Positions 7,111-12,287 of a stretch of DNA of 12,287 nt are shown here, piece by piece. Both the position numbers and the translations under genes were made by a program. The stretch is from Pseudomonadota bacterium (GTDB lineage Bacteria; Pseudomonadota; Alphaproteobacteria; Elsterales; Elsteraceae): positions 1-12,287 of the forward strand of contig JACQAI010000285.1 of the NCBI GenBank assembly GCA_016195115.1. Direction: 5' to 3'. Within the stretch, counting starts at the first letter, position 1, and each line of letters begins with the position of its first letter. The notes beneath the pieces are model-generated. The model saw only the letters and a program-made list of their open reading frames with translations. It was not told the origin of the DNA and searched no databases.

Positions 7111-7281
7111 ATGAAAGCCGTCGTTCGCGCCGTGGCGCTGGCCGGGCTCGCCGTCATGCTGCAGCAGTGCGGCGGCCAAGCGCTCGTGGGCTGCCCGCAA
7201 ATCGCGCAGAAGTCGACAGGGCCCTGCCGGGTCGGCCTGCCGCCCAACTATTACACCGACGACGCCTGGCGCCAGCAGTAG
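7111..7281 (+). CDS. Small putative exported protein or lipoprotein, unknown function
   Basis: A 56-aa frame begins at ATG 7111, with a weak GAGG 10 bases upstream, and ends at TAG 7281. The N-terminus MKAVVRAVALAGLAVMLQQCGG has a positive start and a hydrophobic stretch ending at Cys20, like a signal peptide. The would-be lipobox is LQQC; Gln at -1 is poor for signal peptidase II, so lipoprotein status is uncertain. The mature part has Cys28 and Cys39, is rich in Pro and Gly, and ends PPNYYTDDAWRQQ. It is transcribed divergently from the enolase-superfamily gene (76-base gap) and is followed after 76 bases by the dioxygenase gene. The frame is open further upstream, but those codons overlap the start of the divergent gene. 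I do not recognise the family. It could be spurious, but the signal-peptide-like start argues for a real gene. Confidence 0.55.
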   Translation: MKAVVRAVALAGLAVMLQQCGGQALVGCPQIAQKSTGPCRVGLPPNYYTDDAWRQQ

Positions 7282-7301
7282 GGGCGAGCGTCGACCCGGC
7301 A

Positions 7302-7330
7302 TTGGCGCCGAGGGCGCCGCGCGCTAACAT
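7302..7330 (+). promoter_or_regulatory. Possible sigma70 promoter of the dioxygenase-SDR operon
   Basis: TTGGCG (7302-7307) and TAACAT (7325-7330) are spaced by exactly 17 bases, leaving a leader of about 20 bases before ATG 7358. The spacer is very GC-rich. The match is moderate and rests only on sequence. Confidence 0.4.
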
Positions 7331-7357
7331 GCGGGGTCCCACGGAGTTGCCCACCCT

Positions 7358-8266
7358 ATGATTTCCCAGCGCGACGTCGCGTTCTACCGCGAGCATGGCT
7401 ACATCGTGGTGCCCGATCTGGTCGATCCCGGCACGCTCGCGGCACTGCGGCGCGTCATCGATGCCATCGTCGCACGCGCCGCGACCGTGACGACCCACGA
7501 CGATGTCTACGATCTCGAGCCGTCGCACCGCCCGGACCGGCCGCGCGTGCGCCGCATCAAGAAACCGCACGTGCTCGACCCAGTGTTCGACGCGCTCATG
7601 CGCAGCGAGTCGCTGCTGTCGGTATCCCGCCAGCTGCTCGGTCCGGGCGTCCGGCTGTACGGCTCGAAGCTCAACATCAAGGCGCCGGAATACGGCTCGC
7701 CGGTCGAGTGGCACCAGGACTGGGCGTTCTACCCGCACACCAACGACGACGTACTCGCGATCGGCGTCATGCTCGACGACTGTCAGCTCGAGAACGGCCC
7801 CCTGATGGTGATGCCGGGCAGCCACAAGGGCCCGACCTACGACCATCACGCCGACGGTTATTTCTGCGGCGCGATCGACCCCGACGCCTGTCCGCTGGAT
7901 TTCAGCAAAGCGGTGACGCTGACGGGCAAGGCGGGCTCGTGCTCGTTCCATCACGTCCGAATGGTCCATGGCTCGGCGCAGAACACCTCGGCGCTGCCGC
8001 GCCAGCTGCTGCTCTACGAGTTCGCCGCCAACGACGCCTTCCCGCTGCTGAGCGGCGTCAAGGACCTGGCGGAATTCGACGCCAAGATCCTGTGCGGGCC
8101 CAAGACCATCGAGCCGCGCGTCGTCGCCGCGCCGGTGCGCCTGCCGTTGCCGCCGGCGCACGGTCAGGGCTCGATCTACGAGAACCAGTTCGGCTCGCGC
8201 AAACGCTACTTCGCGTTCGATACCGCCGCCGCGCCCACCGCCAAGGCGCTGGCGCCGGCGAAGTGA
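7358..8266 (+). CDS. Phytanoyl-CoA dioxygenase (PhyH)-family Fe(II)/2-oxoglutarate oxygenase
   Basis: This 302-aa protein belongs to the PhyH family of non-haem iron, 2-oxoglutarate-dependent oxygenases, which hydroxylate small organic molecules with CO2 and succinate as by-products. It begins with the typical FYREHGYIVVPDLVDP (9-24). The iron triad is His119-x-Asp121 in VEWHQDWAFYPH and His204 in VRMVHGSAQN. Arg215 (ALPRQLL) is the expected 2-oxoglutarate carboxylate anchor. GPLMVMPGSHKGP (147-159) is the conserved strand-turn before the distal His. Length is normal and no signal peptide is seen. The start is ATG 7358 with GGAG about 11 bases upstream, longer than ideal. Its stop overlaps the start of the SDR gene by 4 bases (GTGA), so the two proteins are made together and may act in sequence on one substrate. 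The substrate is unknown. Confidence 0.9.
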   Translation: MISQRDVAFYREHGYIVVPDLVDPGTLAALRRVIDAIVARAATVTTHDDVYDLEPSHRPDRPRVRRIKKPHVLDPVFDALMRSESLLSVSRQLLGPGVRLYGSKLNIKAPEYGSPVEWHQDWAFYPHTNDDVLAIGVMLDDCQLENGPLMVMPGSHKGPTYDHHADGYFCGAIDPDACPLDFSKAVTLTGKAGSCSFHHVRMVHGSAQNTSALPRQLLLYEFAANDAFPLLSGVKDLAEFDAKILCGPKTIEPRVVAAPVRLPLPPAHGQGSIYENQFGSRKRYFAFDTAAAPTAKALAPAK

Positions 8267-9015
8267 ACCAGATCGATCTCGCCGGCCGCGCCGCGGTGGT
8301 GACCGGCGGCGCCCGCGGCATCGGGCTCGCGATCGCGGCGCGGCTGATCGCGTCGGGCGCCCGCGTGGCGCTGTGGGACCGCGATGGCGCGACCCTGACG
8401 CAAGGCGCGACGAGCCTCCAGGCTGGCGAGGCGGTCATGACGGCGGTCGTCGACGTCACCGACGAGGCGAGCGTCGGTGCCGCCGCCCAGGCGGCGCGCG
8501 CGCGCTTCGGCAAGATCGACATCCTGGTCAACAACGCCGGCATCACGGGCGGCAACGCCAAGAGCTGGGACCTGGCGCCGGCCGACTGGCGTCAGGTGCT
8601 CGACGTCAACCTGACCGGACCGTTCCTCACCTGTCGCGCGATCGTGCCCGGCATGATGGCGGCGCGCTACGGGCGGGTCGTCAACGTCGCCTCGATCGCC
8701 GGCAAGGAGGGCAACCCCAACGCCGCGCACTACAGCGCGTCGAAGGCCGGCGTCATCGCGCTGACCAAGTCGATCGCCAAGGAGACCGCCGACGCCGGCG
8801 TGATCGTCAACTGCATCACGCCGGCCGCGGTGCGCACGGCGATGTTCGATCAGATGAGCCAGGCGCACATCGACTTCATGCTGTCGCGCATCCCGATGGG
8901 CCGCTTCGGCAAGGTCGAGGAACTCGCCGCGCTGGTCGCCTGGCTCGCCTCCGAGGAGTGCTCGTTCTCGACCGGCGCCGCTTTCGACATCTCGGGCGGT
9001 CGCGCGACGTATTGA
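8263..9015 (+). CDS. Short-chain dehydrogenase/reductase (SDR), classical type
   Basis: This 250-aa classical SDR would interconvert an alcohol and a ketone with NAD(P). The cofactor motif TGGARGIG is at residues 14-21. Asp39 (LWDRD) at the end of the second strand favours NAD(H) over NADP(H). Asp64 (VVDVTD) contacts adenine and NNAG is at 90-93. The catalytic tetrad is complete: Asn116, Ser144, Tyr157 and Lys161 (YSASK). The C-terminus DISGGRATY is typical of FabG-like members. The start is GTG 8263, overlapping the dioxygenase stop by 4 bases. The frame is open far upstream, but that part is a shadow of the dioxygenase gene. FabG itself is unlikely, given the catabolic context and the Asp39. 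Its likely role is oxidising a hydroxyl group introduced or exposed by the neighbour. Confidence 0.92.
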   Translation: MNQIDLAGRAAVVTGGARGIGLAIAARLIASGARVALWDRDGATLTQGATSLQAGEAVMTAVVDVTDEASVGAAAQAARARFGKIDILVNNAGITGGNAKSWDLAPADWRQVLDVNLTGPFLTCRAIVPGMMAARYGRVVNVASIAGKEGNPNAAHYSASKAGVIALTKSIAKETADAGVIVNCITPAAVRTAMFDQMSQAHIDFMLSRIPMGRFGKVEELAALVAWLASEECSFSTGAAFDISGGRATY

Positions 9016-9116
9016 ACCCTCACCCGCCTCGCCCCGCGAGGCGGGGCTCGGCACCCTCTCCCGCAGTGCGGGAGAGGGAAGGGGCCCGCGCGGCGAAGCC
9101 GCGGGGGAAGGGTGAG
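9015..9116. repeat. Cloverleaf-like palindromic repeat in convergent junction
   Basis: The outer stem CCCTCACCC (9015-9023) pairs perfectly with GGGTGAGGG (9108-9116). Inside are three hairpins: GCCTCGC/GCGAGGC (9024-9030 and 9034-9040), CCCTCTCCCGC/GCGGGAGAGGG (9052-9062 and 9066-9076) and CGCGGC/GCCGCG (9087-9092 and 9096-9101). The CCCTCACCC...CCCTCTCCC design resembles repeats common between proteobacterial genes. It starts at the last base of the SDR stop codon and ends 4 bases before the FAH-family stop, filling the gap between two convergent genes. A terminator or other RNA-end role is plausible for both transcripts. Confidence 0.8.
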
Positions 9117-9120
9117 GGCG

Positions 9121-9903
9121 CTATTTCTCGGCCACGAACGGATTGGTCAGGGTGCCGATGCCGGTGATCTCGACGTCGACGACGTCGCCGGCCTTGAGGT
9201 CGGGCGAGCTGCCGTCGGTGCCCATCCAGACCACGTCGCCCGGGTAGAGCGTCAGATACTGGGTCATCTTGCTGATGAAGTGGGCGATGCCGAACAGCAT
9301 GTCATTGGTTTTGAATTGCAGCGACGGCTTGCCGTTGACCCGTACGATGGTCTGCATGGCGTCGAGGTTGACGTCGGTCTCGATCCACGGGCCCATCGGT
9401 TTGAAGGTGTCGGAGTTCTTGGCGCGCCACAGCGTGCGGTCGCTCTTCTGCCAGGTCCGCTCGCTGACGTCGTTGCCGATCGTGTAGCCGAGCACGCAGC
9501 TCAGCGCGTTGGCCTCGCTCAAATGCTTGGCCTGCTTGCCGATCACGACCACGAGCTCGCCCTCGTACTGCACCTTCTCGGTGGCGTCGTGCGGGATCAC
9601 GACCGGCTGACCGTGGGCGACCAGGGCGTTGTTGGCGCGGTAGCCGATGTCGGCCTGCTTGGGGATCTCCGGCTCGACGCCGCGCTTGGCGGCAACCTCG
9701 CGGATGTGCGTCGTGTAGTTGAGGCCGGCGCAATAGAAGGTGCGCGGGATCACGGGCACCTCGATCTTGACGGCGTTGAGCGCGTGGGTCTTCGACGTGC
9801 GCTCGTAGCCGGCGAACGGATCGCCGGTCACCTCGGTGATGCGCTCGCCGTCCAGGATGCCGTAGCCGGTCTTGCCGTTCGCGGTGAAGCGGATCCAGCG
9901 CAT
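9121..9903 (-). CDS. Fumarylacetoacetate hydrolase (FAH)-family protein
   Basis: The protein has 260 aa and the FAH C-terminal fold, which cleaves C-C bonds or decarboxylates/hydrates 2-oxo acids, often at the end of aromatic catabolism. The fold core starts at RTFYCAGLNYTTHIRE (54-69). The divalent-metal ligands are Glu114 and Glu116 (YEGELVVVIGK) and Asp145 (IGNDVSERTWQ). KNSDTFKPMGPWI (162-174) is the conserved KSFDT-like substrate loop. The usual GTPxGVG near the C-terminus is replaced by MGTDGSSPDLKAGD, a known style of subfamily variation rather than a defect. ATG 9903 has AGGAG 9 bases upstream. It lies 50 bases after the binding-protein gene and is last in the operon. The exact reaction (acylpyruvase, hydratase/decarboxylase or FAH) cannot be told. 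Confidence 0.92.
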   Translation of the reverse strand: MRWIRFTANGKTGYGILDGERITEVTGDPFAGYERTSKTHALNAVKIEVPVIPRTFYCAGLNYTTHIREVAAKRGVEPEIPKQADIGYRANNALVAHGQPVVIPHDATEKVQYEGELVVVIGKQAKHLSEANALSCVLGYTIGNDVSERTWQKSDRTLWRAKNSDTFKPMGPWIETDVNLDAMQTIVRVNGKPSLQFKTNDMLFGIAHFISKMTQYLTLYPGDVVWMGTDGSSPDLKAGDVVDVEITGIGTLTNPFVAEK

Positions 9904-9953
9904 GGTCGTTCTCTCCTGTGTTTGGGCGCTCGCGCGGCGTCGCCGCCGCCGCG

Positions 9954-10943
9954 CTAGCGGGTGGCTTTGTCGTACCAGGTCGGGTCGTAGTACTTCGCGG
10001 GGTCGGTCAGCGCCTTCTTGGGCTCGCCATACTCGCTGCGCAGCGCCAGCGCCGTGCGCACGCCCTCGACGTCGATGCGCGCCTTGCGCTGGAAGCCGCT
10101 CTTGGGGTCGAGCAGGATGGCGTGCGCCTTGTCGGCGAGCTCGGGCGACATGTTGGGCAGGTTCTTGCGCAGGATGGCGACCGCCTCGACCTTGTTGGCC
10201 TCGCCATAGAGCCAGTCGACCGCGGCGACGTAGGCGCGGATGTAGCCGACGAGCTCGGCCTCGTGGTCCTTGGCCCAGCCCCGCCGCGTGCCGCCGACCA
10301 GACCCTGGTAGCGTCCGAGCACGTCGAGCGCGTAGCCCAAGAGGGTGAAGCCCTTGGCTTGCGCCGGGACCTCAAAGGGCGACAGCAGCAAGGTGCCGGC
10401 GTGCTTCTTCGCCATCAGGGCCTCGAAGCGCTGCAGCACGCCGCCGGCCTTGACCAGGCTGTAGTCGCTGTCCTTGAGCCCGGATTTCTGCAGCATCTTC
10501 TCGAGCACGAAGGCGTAGCCGGTGGTGCGCGCGTCGACCGACAGCTCCTTGCCCTTGAGATCGGCGTAGGTCTTGACCTCGGGCACCGTGACCAGGCTCA
10601 GGAACCCGCTGTCGCCGCCCATGAACGCGATCAGGTCGGGTTGGATGCTGACCGGCGCCTCGCCCTGGCCCTCGTCGTAGGCGATCAGGTTGTCGATCGC
10701 GGTCATCGCGATGTCGAACTTGCCGTCGATCAGGTTGGTGAGCTGGAACACCGAGTTCGGCGTCGGCGTGATCTTGACCGCGACCTTGTTGGCGGCGAAC
10801 AGGCCCTTGTCCTGGGCGACCCAGATCGGCCAGTTGAAGCCGCCTGGGAAGACGATCAGCTCGATCGGCTTGTCTTGCGCCCTGGCCGGCGCGACGGCGA
10901 GCGCAGCCAGCGCCATGGCGAATGCGGCGACCGTACGGATCAT
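9954..10943 (-). CDS. NMT1/THI5-like ABC transporter substrate-binding protein
   Basis: A periplasmic solute-binding protein of the NMT1/THI5-like (SsuA/TauA/ThiY) family, about 329 aa. A Sec signal peptide runs MIRTVAAFAMALAALAVA with a PARA-Q cleavage site near residue 22-23. The mature protein starts with the family pattern PIELIVFPGGFNWPIWVAQDKGLF, then FQLTNLIDGKFDIAMTAIDNLIAY and DLKGKELSVDARTTGYAFVLEKML. Two in-frame ATGs lie 6 bases apart. GGGAGG (10955-10950) directly touches the first (10949) but is 6 bases from the second, so I take ATG 10943 as the start. It sits 28 bases after the monooxygenase gene. No permease or ATPase of its type is in the window. Members bind sulfonates, pyrimidine precursors or aromatic acids; the catabolic neighbours favour an aromatic-like ligand. 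Confidence 0.88.
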   Translation of the reverse strand: MIRTVAAFAMALAALAVAPARAQDKPIELIVFPGGFNWPIWVAQDKGLFAANKVAVKITPTPNSVFQLTNLIDGKFDIAMTAIDNLIAYDEGQGEAPVSIQPDLIAFMGGDSGFLSLVTVPEVKTYADLKGKELSVDARTTGYAFVLEKMLQKSGLKDSDYSLVKAGGVLQRFEALMAKKHAGTLLLSPFEVPAQAKGFTLLGYALDVLGRYQGLVGGTRRGWAKDHEAELVGYIRAYVAAVDWLYGEANKVEAVAILRKNLPNMSPELADKAHAILLDPKSGFQRKARIDVEGVRTALALRSEYGEPKKALTDPAKYYDPTWYDKATR

Positions 10944-10971
10944 CGGCATCCTCCCGTTTGATCTTGGCCCG

Positions 10972-12177
10972 TCACGCGATCGCGTTGGCCTGACGGACGC
11001 TGGCGATCATCGACGATTTCAGCAGAAAATCATAGGCGAGCGTGGGATCGGCAGCGGTGCGGCGCACTTCGTCGAGGCGCTGAGCGCGCACGGTCGGGTC
11101 ACGCTCCTCGAGCAAGCGCTTGTTGTGGATCGTGATCGCCTGGACGTAGTCGACGTTGATCTGGCGGCGCTGGCGGTCGTAGCGGTCGAGCCGGTCGTCG
11201 GGCGCGCCGTGCCATACCGCGCCGAGCGCCGCGGCGAGGTTGACGGCGTCGTGGATGCCGCTGTTGAGCCCCATGGCGCCGAGCGGATTGTTGACGTGGG
11301 CGGCGTCGCCGGCCAGCAGGATGCGGCCGACGCGGAACGTCTTGGCGACCCGCTGATGCACCCGATAGGTGCTGCGGTAGAGGATGTCGTAGGGCTCGCG
11401 CCGCGGCAGGAAACCTTGCATGCGCGCCGCCACGAAGTCGTCGGACAGCACCGTCTCCTCGGCGATCGCGGTGTCGGTCGGAAACGCCAGGCGCCAGATC
11501 CCGGGCGGCCCGTGATGCGGCATTTTGAACAAGGCGACCCACTCGTCCGGGTCGGCGACGTAGGCGTTGTGCGTGAAGCCGTGCGGCTCGAGATCGTAGG
11601 TCGTGCTGACGACCAGGATGCGCTCGGGCCAGGTGAAGCCCTCGAACTCGACGCCGATCGCGTTGCGCACGACGCTGCGGCCGCCGTCGGCGCCGATCAG
11701 GTACGAGCCGGCGATGCGTTCCGGCCCGGCGGCCGTCTCGACCGTGGCGACGGCGCCGCCGGACGATTGCGTGGCATCCACAAGACGACAGCCGAAGCGG
11801 ATCGCCGTGCCGGGCAGCGCCATCAGGAGATCGCGCGCGATCGGCGTCAGCTTGTGCTGCTCGCAATGCAGTCGATAGGGGTAGGGCGTGTCGTTGGCCA
11901 GCACGCCGAGATCGAACTGCGCGATCACGCCGGCGTGGCGGTCGCGGATCTGCCAGTGCGGCACCTTGATGCCGATCGCGAGCAGGCGCTCGGTGATGCC
12001 GAGCGGCGCCATCATCTCGAGCGTCGGCGGATGGAAGGTGCCGGCGCGCAGGTCGTGGGTCAGCGCGGCCTCGGCCTCGAGCACGACCACCGGGATGCCC
12101 TGGCGCGCCAGCGCGAGCGCGCTCACCAGCCCGACCGGGCCGGCGCCGACCACCAGGACGGGTTGGCGTTCGCTCAA
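10972..12177 (-). CDS. FAD-dependent monooxygenase, class A (PHBH-like)
   Basis: A 401-aa flavoprotein hydroxylase of the p-hydroxybenzoate hydroxylase fold (UbiH/MhpA/PobA group), which uses NAD(P)H and O2 to hydroxylate a ring. The FAD motif GAGPVG is at residues 11-16, with Glu34 binding the ribose. The DG motif is YLIGADGGRSVVR (159-171) and the GD motif GRILLAGDAAHVNNPLGAMG (284-303). RAGTFHPPTLEMM (44-56) is the conserved substrate-domain entry. The C-terminal thioredoxin-like extension of MhpA-type enzymes is absent. The start appears to be TTG 12177: no ATG or GTG lies between the upstream stop (12191) and the FAD motif, and no strong ribosome site is seen, suggesting coupling to the gene before it (13-base gap). 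It likely performs the first activating step of the operon's pathway. Confidence 0.92.
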   Translation of the reverse strand: MSERQPVLVVGAGPVGLVSALALARQGIPVVVLEAEAALTHDLRAGTFHPPTLEMMAPLGITERLLAIGIKVPHWQIRDRHAGVIAQFDLGVLANDTPYPYRLHCEQHKLTPIARDLLMALPGTAIRFGCRLVDATQSSGGAVATVETAAGPERIAGSYLIGADGGRSVVRNAIGVEFEGFTWPERILVVSTTYDLEPHGFTHNAYVADPDEWVALFKMPHHGPPGIWRLAFPTDTAIAEETVLSDDFVAARMQGFLPRREPYDILYRSTYRVHQRVAKTFRVGRILLAGDAAHVNNPLGAMGLNSGIHDAVNLAAALGAVWHGAPDDRLDRYDRQRRQINVDYVQAITIHNKRLLEERDPTVRAQRLDEVRRTAADPTLAYDFLLKSSMIASVRQANAIA

Positions 12178-12190
12178 TTCGGGTGGCGAC

Positions 12191-12287
12191 CTAGTCGGCG
12201 GCGTCGGGCAGCAGCACGGCCTGCACCGCGTTGTCGGTGATGCACGCGGTGTGGAAATAGCGGATCTCGGGATCCATGCCGTAGCGC
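12191..12287 (-). CDS. Unidentified protein, C-terminal fragment (5' end outside window)
   Basis: The minus-strand frame is open from the window edge and ends at TAG 12193-12191. It gives the last 31 residues, RYGMDPEIRYFHTACITDN followed by AVQAVLLPDAAD. I do not recognise the family from so short a tail. The 13-base gap to the monooxygenase start, on the same strand, puts it in the catabolic operon, upstream of the monooxygenase, binding protein and FAH-family genes. Codon use (many GCC, GAC and CTG codons) agrees with its neighbours, which supports real coding sequence. Confidence 0.6.
   Translation of the reverse strand, partial: RYGMDPEIRYFHTACITDNAVQAVLLPDAAD

Noticed and set aside
9954..10943. 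The THI5-like binding protein as a thiamine-precursor (HMP) uptake component linked to the thi operon.
   Set aside because: Despite the family name it lies 7 kb away in a catabolic operon with no TPP riboswitch before it; the family binds many ligands.
10690..12240. Long open frame (516 codons) on the plus strand, antisense to the monooxygenase and binding protein.
   Set aside because: It mirrors two well-supported genes, has no family motifs, and its composition (Arg, Asp, Gly, His and Val rich) is typical of GC-rich antisense frames.

Overview
The window is very GC-rich DNA with long open frames on both strands, short intergenic gaps and many 4-nt gene overlaps. Gene content (a thiO-thiS-thiG-thiE order behind a TPP riboswitch, plus many catabolic oxidoreductases) and dispersed palindromic repeats suggest a metabolically versatile soil or freshwater alphaproteobacterium of the Bradyrhizobium/Reyranella kind. 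The taxon is an inference from style and content, not from a marker gene.

Layout. 1-241 (+) is the C-terminus of an amidohydrolase. 406-3202 (-) is a thiamine thiazole operon: thiO (glycine oxidase), thiS (sulfur carrier), thiG (thiazole synthase) and a ThiE/TenI-family gene. It is preceded at 3203-3291 by a TPP riboswitch and a good sigma70-like promoter. 3432-4497 (+) is an orphan MalK/UgpC-type ABC ATPase split by a one-base insertion at its Q-loop. 4649-7034 (-) is a two-gene operon of a mandelate racemase/enolase-superfamily enzyme and a class-C beta-lactamase-fold (family VIII esterase-like) hydrolase. 7111-7281 (+) encodes a small putative exported protein. 7358-9015 (+) is a translationally coupled pair, a PhyH-type Fe(II)/2-oxoglutarate dioxygenase and an SDR dehydrogenase. 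9121-12287 (-) is a catabolic operon: an unidentified truncated gene, an FAD monooxygenase, an NMT1/THI5-like periplasmic binding protein and a fumarylacetoacetate-hydrolase-family enzyme.

How the genes work together. The thi operon makes the thiazole half of thiamine: ThiO turns glycine into the imine, ThiS carries sulfur, ThiG closes the ring, and the last gene tautomerises the product or couples it to HMP. TPP would shut the operon off at the 5' leader. The 3' operon looks like uptake and breakdown of an aromatic or similar compound. The other gene pairs are probably small catabolic modules with unknown substrates.

Most notable points: thiO has no ATG, GTG or TTG between the riboswitch and its FAD-binding motif, but has an ATC at ideal distance from a Shine-Dalgarno that is part of the aptamer itself; the ABC ATPase is frameshifted; the thiE-like gene has TenI-like active-site deviations; and each of the three convergent gene junctions carries a different palindromic repeat element. 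I did not find a clearly new defence or mobile system here.
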